Below the pieces are notes generated by a model that saw only the letters and a list, made by a program, of their open reading frames with translations, had not been told where the DNA came from and ran no database searches. From contig JAJIRX010000769.1 of NCBI GenBank assembly GCA_023853785.1, positions 1-60,216 on the forward strand: a DNA stretch of 60,216 nucleotides, given 5' to 3'. Origin of the DNA: Psilocybe azurescens (Eukaryota > Basidiomycota > Agaricomycetes > Agaricales > Agrocybaceae). The translations under genes and the position numbers were made by a program. Shown piece by piece: positions 49,049-59,526 of this stretch. Numbering within the stretch: position 1 is the first letter of the stretch; each line of letters starts with the position of its first letter.

Positions 49049-49980
49049 GTAGTAAGTAGTAATGTATGTATGTGTGTATTTCGTTATTTCTTTGTCACTG
49101 AAATGAAATGAAAAAAATGTGGATCGTATGTACTACATAATTTGTTTGACAAGGTGGTTGTTGGGTTGCGGCGTTGAGGCGTATCCTTTTTGATTGTTGC
49201 TGGTGGGCGACGACGGAATATAAATATTAAGCCTGGAATAAAAACAAAAGTACATGTGCATTGCATTCAATGAAACCCAAACCAAACCCAAGAGTGTACA
49301 TGGTCATGGATCCGGATCATATTAGGATGAAAAAAGAAAGATCATATGTATATGTATATGCGCGCTTTATCGTTTCTACATTACTTCTCTTTCTCGTGGT
49401 CGTAATCTGGTCTTGTCCCCATTCCCGAACTCCAAACCCCCGCCCCGCCCCAAATCACCTCACCTCACCTCCTTTTCCTCCAGTAGCACAATCACACAAA
49501 ACCGACCTGCACCCGCATCTGCACCACAAGAACCCGAACACGATTGTATGTACGTATACGGCATGCTCGCAGCTCGACTCGAGGGTATTGATCATGTCTT
49601 TTTTCTTTTTCTGTTATGTGTATATGATTTTGCTTTATTTTAATCTTCTTTGTCGGATTCTTGCGTTTGGTTCTTGAGCATGCTCAGATATAAGCCATCG
49701 AGTGCGCCTGGGGATATAAGAAATGAGGCGGGGATGTACACAGAACGACAATGAAAGAGAGACGGAAGGCAGAAGGGAAAGTCAGAGTGAAAGTCAAGAC
49801 AAAAAAACGGTGTAGGATGATAGGATAGAAAAGGTCGGAACGATGAAATGAAAAGACGAGGAGGCAAAGAAAGGAAGAAGATAGAAATGAATGCACGAAT
49901 TAAACAAACATACTAGAAAAGAAAGCAAAAGAAAAGCGAGAAAAGCGAGAAACACTCACAACCAACATCCCCAGCGACAT
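49049..49980. other. Gene-free stretch after the ankyrin pseudogene
   Basis: About 930 bp. It holds purine-rich sequence (49,700-49,960) and several short ATGTATGT-like runs (49,050-49,080). No protein or RNA gene is recognised. The short open frames here show no conserved features. Confidence 0.5.
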
Positions 49981-49984
49981 GCTT

Positions 49985-50720
49985 TCCTCTGCACGCCGAG
50001 ATGACAGGGCTAGAGGAACTCGGACGACGTCGACGCGTTGGACGCCGTGGACGCGGAGGGGGCACGGTGTAGCGCAGCACGCGCGAGGGCGTCGCTACTG
50101 GGCACGTACGGGGCTGAAGCCGCATCACCACCGCGGGAAGACAATTTGGGCGAGGCGGAGGAGGGAGAAGAGGAGGAGTCGAGACCACCCCGGGAGAGCG
50201 AGAGCGACAACGGGTTGTACGCGAACGGGCGTTAGGGCTGCGGGCTGCTGTGCAGCGAGAGCACTTTGAATGGGCGCTAGGATTTTGAGAGGTGCTATGA
50301 AGGGGAGAGTGCAGGCAAGGAAGAAGAGGGAAAGGGAGAGGCGGAGGAAGGTTTGTGCAGTGCTTTGGGGGGACGGGCGGGTACTAGATCGCGTATGCGG
50401 CTTCGAGCAGATTGTCCCCCATCACGATCACCATTCCCATTTCTGTTTGTGCACAAGTACATAATATTATTAGCAGAGCTCTTTCATTTAGATCGCGTAG
50501 GACAAGCACACTACGCACCTATGACGCACACGCACACGCACACCTGCAAAAATGAACACGCCTGGTGCGAGCCTGATGGGGTCGAAACTAGCAGCACGGT
50601 CTTCAGCGCGGCCGGGAGAAGGTACGACAGTACATGGAGGGTGACAAGGCTCAGCGCAATGAGCCGGATGCGGTGGATCGCTTCGGCTTTGTGCGGCATC
50701 AGCCGCGACATCGCTATTGA
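49985..50720 (-). pseudogene. Inverted, broken copy of the Pom34-like membrane protein gene
   Basis: Read on the minus strand, it starts MSRLMPHKAEAIHRIRLIAL and keeps a hydrophobic helix (LVTLHVLSYLLPAALKTVLL). A GT-AG intron at about 50,450-50,525 follows, then GMVIVMGDNLLEAAYAI and an immediate TAG at about 50,394 where the copy at 59.8 kb reads AAG. The Ser/Pro-rich part continues to about 50,010 (SRGGLDSSSSPSSASPKLSS). Similarity to 59,527-60,216 covers exon, intron and tail, in opposite orientation. It sits between the two genes of unit B and has no counterpart in unit A. Confidence 0.6.
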
Positions 50721-50959
50721 CCGAATATGCGCCGTCTTACGCTCTTACGTCTTGCTTTCATCTCAACTGTTCTATATCGCCTCTTCTCTTCTAACGGTAT
50801 ATGTATCTTCAATATAACAATCATCTAATTCAAACTTGAATGAAACTCGTTTAAAATCCTCGATCAATAGCTCAGAGTGAGGACCAGCTCTCAACGAAGA
50901 TGATCTCCCAATCAGGTGGAAACTTCCAGTTACTGAGCCTAGGACGCATTGATTCTCTC

Positions 50960-51880
50960 ATGGTGTCATGGGTCTACGTATATTTGATGCGCCATTCCTA
51001 TTCTTCGAGCACGGCAAACCATCTATCGTCGTGAGTCTAAAATCATCTACGGCTCTTTACAAGCTCTTTAGTTCTATAGACACTAAGCACTTTTGGCAAA
51101 CATGGCCAGACCAAGGACGCCTCAGACACCGCTCGACGCTGTCGATATGTATTAACAACATGTTCGGCGGGCACTCCGAGAAATCAAGACAGCAAGTTAA
51201 ACAACTTAAGTTTAAGTCCGCACAGCAACGATGTTTGGCTCGCACATCGAGACTTGGAAACACCTACTCTCGTCTCGTATTCAATGCACGATATGTAGCA
51301 AGGTCTCTTGACAACTGACTAGAAACGCAAGATCTTGACAATTTCTGTGATGGTCCTTGAGAAGGAGATATCGCACAGGAGATGGCAGCTTTAGTATGTA
51401 TATGCTTCTGTTGTCCATTTTATATGACTCATTTGCATCTGCAACTTGAACTAGCAGGGCCTGCTCGCTTCTTCGTTGAACAAGCTCGGCACGAGCTCGA
51501 GCGACAATAACGACAGAAACAAAATGATACTCGCCCCCGGCCTTCTCTCCATCTGTAGAGGCCCTTGTACAGGAAATATCACATACGGAGGCTACGGCTA
51601 TGGTACGTATTTGCTTACTTTCCTGTCCAATCTGTACAACTCAGTTGCATGCTACAAGCAGCAGTTTTCCCGCTTGCGGGCCCAGAAAGGTCGGCGCGTA
51701 CGCGAACAATGGCAACAACCGGAACACCGAAGGTTACTAGCACCTCCGCTTTGTCGACCTCCTGTTGTAGTGGCATCACTGACAACTGCACCGCTGTCTC
51801 CCCGTTCACTGCACAATAACGATTTGCAGCATCCGCAAACGGGATACTCAAACTCCTTTGAATATGTCAGAGATCCCTAG
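50960..51880 (+). pseudogene. Decayed gene remnant of unknown function, unit B
   Basis: Counterpart of 18,740-19,440. Here the first exon-like part stays open longer: FFEHGKPSIVVSLKSSTALYKLF, HFWQTWPDQGRLRHRSTLSI, NNMFGGHSEKSRQQVKQLKF. A second piece at about 51,460-51,880 follows an apparent intron (about 51,395-51,458). Its reading frame is uncertain; the same DNA gives a Thr/Ser-rich or an Arg-rich reading. No family is recognised. Confidence 0.35.
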
Positions 51881-51889
51881 CCCAGTCTC

Positions 51890-52716
51890 TCTATCAAGCA
51901 CGGGATGATATGAAATTTCTCAATGACCGCCTACACCATCTGGCTTAATTGTCGTAAGAGCGACATTGAGTCTGAGTGTTTGTTCAATGACACTGATACA
52001 TCCAACTTTCGCAATACGATTCTTCATGATGTCTTACTTACATACTGTCTTATAGATCACTCTCAGACTTGTTGCTTTTGACCGCGATGCTAGAATTGCA
52101 ATTACCGACGTTCAAACTGCCCTGCGGTGTTCCTCTGCACAGTTAACTTATTTCGGATCAGATAAAACATGTTGAATTTTCTGTTTGGTGATTTGCAATA
52201 TCTCTAAGCCAAGATAGTGCCTTTAATGGTCCATTTTAAGAGAGGAATATGATATAACACACCTTTCTGAATAAACCCGTCCTCCTGTCCACAAAGAATC
52301 TTTGCAGAAAGAGAGCAGTGTCCTGCTATTGGCCAGATAAAGATATTCAAGGCGTGTCGTGTTGAGGGGTGAACAGTGCCGGTGCCGGTGCCGGCGCGTC
52401 AGAAATTATAGCCTCAATCATAACCTGCTCATAACTCATACCTCTCATAACGCATACCTCTAATAACTCATACCTCTCATGATGCAAACCCTATATTCTC
52501 AGTTTAAATGCACAAACCTAAATTGTGGATGTCACAAGGGTGGTCCGCTTCAATGTTCGTGCTATGCACGCATAGCAGAGCTGAAGGAATTGGGTTAAAT
52601 TTATCTTCGGCTGTACCAAGTGGGCGTCTCTTTGCATAGCCCCTACATATAACCCTCAACTGAGCTGGATTCCAGTACGGCCATTCCTCTATCTACAACT
52701 TAACCATCTCACCACT
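51890..52716. promoter_or_regulatory. Spacer and promoter of TPR-CHAT gene, unit B
   Basis: Matches unit A spacer DNA in blocks (51,900-52,160 with 19,700-20,000; 52,200-52,620 with 20,530-21,060). A cluster of ATAACTCATACCTCTCATAA-like repeats lies at 52,425-52,485. The core promoter block ends with CATATAA at about 52,646-52,652, about 65 bp before the ATG at 52,717, the same spacing as in unit A. Confidence 0.5.
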
Positions 52717-55700
52717 ATGACAGAGTCATTACCCGATAGCAAATTAGATGCGTCCCCACCCAACACCCAGGATCTCGTACCGTCAAGTTCACGTTCGTAT
52801 CACCGATTTTAGAGAATTTTGTCGTTTCTAACAGTGTATGTATGCAGATATCAGTGGCGAAAGTAACAGTGCACAATCAAGTGCACAAGAGAGCCCACCA
52901 TTTTCAGTACGTTTTGTACTACATTCGATACATCGCGATCTAATGAAGAGCAGGTCAAAGGTGGAGGCTCAGCTGGATGCACTGCAGACATCGATGGAAA
53001 CACTGCGATTGCAATAGATGTAAGTAAATGGAAGTTGTCTCGCTCCTCTGAAGCTATAATAATGCCATATAATACAGAGCTTAATCAGCGATGAAGAAGA
53101 AGCGTCGGAGATGGTTGCTCTTGCCACATCGCTCATGGCAGAATGCAAGGCAGAGTTATCACTGTCAAATCTTGACACCGCGATCTTCCTGTTTTGCCAA
53201 GTTTTGGATAGCCGTCCAATGATGCATACACTTCAAATTGATGCCATGAGATATCTTGCATCCGCCTTGTGTGTCAGATTCATGTACACCAACCAGAATG
53301 AAGATTTTATGGAATATCTGTCTCTTCGCCTTCAGAAGCAGACCAAGTCATAAGCCCTAGTCAGGACACTACCGCCATTAGACAGGAGGACGAGAGCGAT
53401 ACACAAGATACACTGGAATTGGCGAAGGGATCTTTGATAAATTTCCAAAAATCGACTTCCCTTGATGTCCTCAACACCGTGATTTTCCTGGTTCAACAAT
53501 CACTTCCACATCTTTCATCTGGATCTACTACCCGTTTTTTCGGCTTAACGACTCTTGGGGATGGATTATATGCCCGGTTTAATCATTTCAATGATACGAC
53601 TGTCAGTGATCTAAGCGAAGCTATTTGTAGCCTGCAAGACGCCATGACATGTCGCACTGAGGAAGCTCGGCAACATTCGTTTGCGGACACTCGGATGCAA
53701 CTATGCGGGTTGTTAATAGAACGATCGAACTTAACGCGCGATATTTCGGATGTTCAAAGAGCATTGGCTTGGATGAAAGCTGGGAACGCGGAAAAGGCGA
53801 GAACTGCCACAAGTGTTCACCAACAATTTTCTCCGCCATCGAACTTTTACGAACGGTTCACTCAGTCCGGTAATATGGGTGACCTGAATACTGCAGTGAC
53901 ACTTTTCCGTCAAGTAATTGCAGAAAGGCCTGATAGAACTGAGGATTACACTACTTGTGTCGACAATCTTGCTTCTTTGCTGGCGGCCCGATTTAAGCAT
54001 GACGGTCAGCAAAGTGATCTGGACGAGGCCATTTGTTTCCACAGGCAAGCTGTCGAACTCCGACTTGCACCCCATCCCGAACGATCCAATTCACTCTATA
54101 ATCTTGCTAATACACTGCGGACACGGTTTGACCAACGAGGTGAACAAAGGGATCTTGACGCAGTCATTTCTCTCCACAGGGAAGCTCTTGAGCTTCGACT
54201 TGCACCCCATCCCAAACGCTTCGCATCACTCAATAATCTTGCTAACGCATTGTGGACACGATTTGAGCAAGGAGGTGAACAAAGTGATCTTGATGAAGCA
54301 ATCTTCCTCCACAGGCAATCTCTCGAGCTCCGACCTGCGCCCCATCCCAAACGTTCCATGTCACTCAATAATCCTGCTCTTGTATTGTCAACACGATTTA
54401 GGCGAAGAGGCGAAGAGGGTGATCTCAATGAAGCCATCGACCTCTTCAGGCAAGCTCTTGAGCTCCGACCTGCACCCCATCCTGAACGCTCCGCATCACT
54501 CAGTAGTCTTGCTAACGCACTGTGGACACGATTCAACCAACGAGGAGAACTAAGTGATCTAGATGAAGCGATCTTCCTCCACAGGCAATCTCTCGATCTC
54601 ATACTTGCACCCCATCCCGAACACTCCATGTCACTGAATAATCTTGCTGCCGCACTGCAGACACGATTTGACCAAACAGGTGAACAAAGTGACCTCAACG
54701 AAGCCGTCTTCATCAACAGGCAAGCTCGAGCTCCGACTTGCACTCCATCCTGAACGTTCCAATTCACTCAATAATCTCGCTAACACACTACGGACACGAT
54801 TTAACCAAGGAGGTGAACAAAGTGATCTCGATGAAGCCATCTCTCTCCACAGGCAAGCTCTCGAGCTCCGAACTGCACCCCATTCCAATCGATCCTCGTC
54901 GCTCAGCAATCTCGCTAATGCACTGCAGACGCAATTCAACCAATGCGGTGAACAAAGTGATCTCGATGAAGCCATCATCCTCCATAGGCAAGCTCTGGAG
55001 CTCCGAACTGCACCCCATCCTGAGCGCTCCGATTCACTCAATAATCTTGCTCTTGTACTGTGGACACGATTTAACCAAGGAGGTGAACAAAGTGATCTCG
55101 ATGAAGCCATCATCCTCCATAGGCAAGCTCTGGAGCTCCGAACTGCACCCCATCCTGAGTGCTCCGATTCACTCAATAATCTTGCTCTTGTACTGTGGAC
55201 ACGATTTAACCAAGGAGGTGAACAAAGTGATCTCAATGAAGCCATCTCTCTCCACAGGCAAGCTCTCGAGCTCCAAACTGCACCTCATCCCAATTGATCT
55301 TCGTCGCTCAGCAATCTCGCTAATGCACTGCAGACGCAATTCCGCCAATGCGGTGAACAATGTGATCTCGATGAAGCCATCGTCCTCAACAGGCAAGCTC
55401 TTGAGCTCCAACCTGCAACCCATCCCGGTCGATCCGCGTCACTCAATAATCTTGCTGGCACACTGCAAATACGATTCGACCAAAAAGGTGAACAAAGTGA
55501 TCTGGATGAAGCCATTTCTCTGCATAGGCAAGCTCGAGCTCCGACTTGCACCCCATCCCGGTCGATCCATGTCACTCAGTAATCTTGCTAACGCAATGCA
55601 GGCACGATTCAACCAAACAGGTGAACAAAGTGATCTGGATGAAGCCATTTCTCTGCATAGGCAAGTTCTCGAGCTTCGACTTGCACCCCATCCCGATCGA

Positions 55701-57801
55701 TTCATCGTGCTCAGCAATCTTGCTAATGCACTGCGGATGCAATGTAAACAACACAGTGAACGCAGTGGTCTCGATGAAGCCATCATTCTCAACAGGCAAG
55801 CTCTCGAACTCCTACTTGCACCCCATCCCGAGCGCTCCAAGTCTCTCAGCAATCTTGCTCATACATTGTGGACACGATTTAACCAAGGAGGTGAACAAAG
55901 TGATCTCAATGAAGCCGTCATCCTCCATAGGCAAGCTCGAGCTCCGACCTGCACCCCATCCCGAACGCTCCCTGTCACTCAGCGATCTTGCTAACGCACT
56001 GTTGACACAGTTCAACCAACGAGATGAACAAATTGATCTTGAAGCGATGTCTTTTTCTCCGCTTCTACGCAATACTTATTCCAACCTCCATCTCGTCGTC
56101 TCAAACTTGCAAAGATCTGGATACAGCAAGCTGTCAAAAGCGACCATAGCTCTGCAATTCATGCATATGAAGCTGCCCTACAGGCTTTGCCACAAGTCAC
56201 CGCTTTGAGTTTCAATGTAGAATCGCGACAGAAAGCCTTGAACACGGGCACCGACGGCTTAGCCCGTGATGCATCTATATGCGCTATTATCTTTGGAAAT
56301 TTAGCCAAAGCTATAGAATTTTTGGAGGCAGGTCGAGGCATCTTCTGGTCCCAGGTCCTATCTCTCCGCTCTCCTTTCATCAACTCCGGAACGCTGTGCC
56401 AAATGGTTCAGACTTGGCTGATAGGCTACAAGATATTGCGAACAAGCTGGAGATCGGTTCTCATCGTAATACTTATGCTGATCCTTTGGACAATAAGAGA
56501 AAATTATCCATAGAGCAGGAGGCTTCCCAACTTAATCGCCTTAACGAAGAATGGGAACAAAATATTCTTAAAGTCAGGGAATTGGATAGGTTCGAGGATT
56601 TTCTACTCCTCCCGTTTATCCTCACTCCAACCAGCCGCATCCAAACACCCAGTTGTCTTTCTCATCGAAAATAATGTTGCAGTGACTGCCTCATCATGAC
56701 ATTGACAAACATTCATCACATTCCCCTTCCAAACTTACACACTCCTATCTTGAAGATACTCGTTGATAGCGTCCGTATGGCTTCCTCTCAGTCGGTGATA
56801 TCACGGTCGTTCATTGATCAAACCCGAGACACAATGATCAAGCTCCTAGGTGAAGAGCGAGGAATAAGCTTTGAGAATGATGGTGGAGGCTCGGACGGCA
56901 CCTTCAAATCCGTTTTGAAAATGCTGTGGGACGAATTGGTGAAGCCGATCATCGATTGCCTGAATATCAAGGTCGGTCAATACTTTTCAGCAGATGATCG
57001 ACCTACTTATAAATTGACACAGAAATGCGATGACATGCCTCTTGCAATGGTGCCCAACCGGTCTGTTCACTTTCCTTCCCATCCACGCTGCGGGCAACTA
57101 TGATAGCTCCCTAGCTATCGATTGTGCTCCAGATTACTTCATTTCTTCATATACTCCAACTGTAGGCGCGCTTCTTTCTGAGCCATCCGTACCCACCACC
57201 GAGACGTTTCGAATGATGGCAGTCATCGAATCTCAACAATTGGCTTCTACAAAAGACGAGTTAAACAAAATTCGGCAGTATGTATCTCGGGACGCTCTTG
57301 TCGAATTGGGTGTCCCTGGATCACCTGCAGAGATCGAAGATGTCGCCTCCGGTCTTTCGACTGTGTCTGTGGTCCACTTTGCATGCCATGGCATGCAAAA
57401 TCCATTGAAACCTCTGGACAGCGGACTGAAGCTGTCCGATGGGCTACTCCGGATCTCGAGGATTATGAAGGAGAAGATGCCGAATGGATCACTTGCGTTT
57501 CTGTGCGCCTGCGAGACGGCGATGGGTGACCAAAATATACCGGATGAAGCAATGAGCCTAGCTGCGTGCCTGCTCTTTTCAGGATTTCGACGGGTTGTCG
57601 CTACCATGTGGTGTGCTTTTTTTTTGCTAATATTCAACCTCCCAATTCTAATGGCACTGGGTTAGGGAAATGATGGACCGAGACGGACCTACTATCGCAG
57701 ACGCATTCTATCGAGAACTTTTCCGTGGTCCTGACGGGAAACCGGCTCGCGAACCAGATGTGACGAAGTCTGCGTATGCACTTCACATCGCGGTCAAGTG
57801 A
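52717..57801 (+). pseudogene. TPR-CHAT gene, unit B, with frameshifts
   Basis: Uninterrupted by transposons but lesioned. Start MTESLPDSKLDASPP; three short introns; main exon from about 53,080. An N-terminal helical region (DTAIFLFCQVLDSRP) is followed by about 15 TPR units of 45 residues (54,000-56,040). The linker GTDGLARDASI and EAGRGIFWSQVLSLRSPF precede the CHAT domain, which runs clean from about 57,030. It has HFACHG at 57,375-57,392 and LCACETA at about 57,500-57,521, so the catalytic His and Cys are kept. Lesions: frame change near 53,335; three identical 2-bp losses at 54,720, 55,528 and 55,931; TGA at 55,295-55,297; losses near 56,040; a frame change near 57,043; and an extra T giving TGA at 57,799-57,801, 21 codons before the normal end. 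Either decayed or affected by assembly indels. Confidence 0.82.
54974..55243 (+). repeat. Exact tandem duplication of one 135-bp TPR unit
   Basis: Blocks 54,974-55,108 and 55,109-55,243 differ at only one base that I can see (GAGCGC versus GAGTGC). Each codes for one 45-residue TPR. Unit A has its own, different recent amplification (405-bp blocks), so both arrays change independently. Confidence 0.85.
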
Positions 57802-58230
57802 GCTGCGTTCCCGGAATGTTTCGTTCCGGCGATGGGTTCTTTTATTCATATGGGAAAATGAGATGTGTATATACTACAACTGTAGAACGAGTTTTGTGTA
57901 CCTACCTGCCGAATTATTGCGTAAAAGCACCGTTATGTGTTCATCCTCAGGACGCTGCCTGGAGCAATTTCAATACAAGTCCTTGTATCGGCCCTGGGTT
58001 TAACTCACAGATTTTGGGTCTTTCTTAGTATGCGCAGAAAGGTATGTCTAGAGAGAACAAGTTCAAGATCTAGAACATCTACTCAATTTGCACTCAACGT
58101 TGACTCAACGCCAACTTGAGTGCACCAGCGGGCTTCAGATCGGAGGCGACTTCTTTGAACACCCGCTAGCCCCGGTCAGGAATATTGTTTTTGCAGGTGG
58201 ATAGGAATTGGAAATGTGTTCGTGGTTGTA
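57802..58230. other. 3' flank of unit B
   Basis: About 430 bp after the TPR-CHAT gene. The first 70 bp still match the unit A gene end (RNVSFRRW part, out of frame). A short direct repeat of actcaacgttgactcaacgccaac type lies at 58,090-58,115. Nothing else is recognised. Confidence 0.4.
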
Positions 58231-58547
58231 TTAGTGCGTTTCACGGTCGCATTTTCTGGCCGTTTTTGAGTCATTTTTCAATGTCTTTTTGATTGAAAAT
58301 CATAAAAACGGCACCTTCGTGAAACCTTCGGAACGGCTTCATTTTGTGTGGTCTTGTTCAAATAACTGGACAGTAGAGTGCGCGGAAAAAATGAAGAAAA
58401 CAAATGAAAAATGATGTAAAAGGAGGGTAGGAGCGGTTTTTGCATAGTTGAAAAACGGGGCCTTTTTTTTGAGATGTCAAAAGGACATCAAAAACAGACG
58501 TTAAAAAAGCTGAAATGGCCGCAAAACGCGACTGTGAAAGCCCCTAA
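58231..58547. mobile_element. MITE-like element with long imperfect terminal inverted repeats
   Basis: A 317-bp sequence whose two ends are imperfect inverted repeats of about 65 bp. The left end is TTAGTGCGTTTCACGGTCGC and the right end, reversed, is TTAGGGGCTTTCACAGTCGC. The match continues inward (tttctggccgttt / tttgcggccattt). The flanks both read TTGTA (58,226-58,230 and 58,548-58,552), a 5-bp target duplication. It codes for no protein. A non-autonomous DNA transposon is the simplest reading; the superfamily cannot be named. Confidence 0.6.
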
Positions 58548-58552
58548 TTGTA

Positions 58553-59520
58553 TTTTGGTGCACTGCTATTTGTTGGCTTGTTTTTCTTGGCTTTTAGCTT
58601 TCGGAGAGACGTGTAAGTATATGAGGGGCAAAAGGACCGCTGAGCTGGCTTAGGCTGCGCGGTCAGATCGAGTGAATATATGAACTAAGTGTTTTTGATT
58701 GAGTCTTGCATCGTAGTTGTAGTTATAAATCCGTCGACATTTTTCGTTATATTTCACCTTGGCTCTCGATTCGTCACACATCTGCCGCGTTCTTCGCTTT
58801 GTTGCTTACTTTTCGGGTATCTGAACGACGAGCCAGGGAACAGTGTCTTCCAGGGCGGAGTGGAGCAGAGGTGCGACCTTGAACTTGAATAAGTAGACTA
58901 ATGGCTGCGTGATATTGAATGTAAATATTCGCCGTCGCTTGAAGCCCAACAACTTTCTGGCATATGAAGCTGTGACTCAGAAGTGAAAGCTGCCAATCCG
59001 GTGCCTTTGCCCGACGTGCTGGTAGCCGTCCTGCATCATACAAATAATCGACAAAAGACTCACTTACGTAGGTTTTCTTTCTGTGACTGAAGCACTTGAA
59101 AAGTCACACTATTTCGTTCACACCGTCTCACAGACTCTGTCTGATGTGGGGCAGTACTACTGTGAACCTCCCCTCATAACGGGTAAGACAATAGTAGGAA
59201 AATGGATAGAAAATCTCTAATTAGATTGTTGTTGACCTGGTTATGTGGATGATCATAATAGTCAGGGATTTCAGTAAAATTTGAGTGGATAAGACTGCTG
59301 TTAGACTCAAGTTGGGCTGTTCAAACGTTCAAATATTCTTCAAGTTGGCGCTGCCAAGGCACTGCGACTACTAATATTAGCACCGACGCGACGCGTTTTT
59401 CCCGCGTTTGTGGCAACTGAACACGTGCCACTTAGCTCTCGCTGCTTGAAGTTGCAGTGGGTGGTCCAATATCCAACTAGCTCAACCACAAAGACGACGA
59501 CAGCGGTGATCTCAAGTGCC
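58553..59520. other. Intergenic region upstream of the Pom34-like gene
   Basis: About 970 bp with no recognised gene. It should include the promoter of the following gene. An 89-codon minus-strand open frame at 58,774-59,043 shows no conserved feature and is not called. Confidence 0.45.
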
Positions 59521-59526
59521 AACGAT

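Larger units (their letters stand above)
46850..57870 (+). repeat. Segmental duplication, unit B
   Basis: Second direct copy of the NTase-ANK/TPR-CHAT locus. Compared with unit A it lacks the LINE/Gypsy insertion, lost about 4.8 kb of the ankyrin gene, gained an inverted fragment of the Pom34-like gene (about 50.0-50.7 kb), and has a shorter TPR array. Intron and spacer similarity shows a DNA-level duplication. Divergence by eye is substantial, so the event is older than the Gypsy insertion. Confidence 0.85.
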
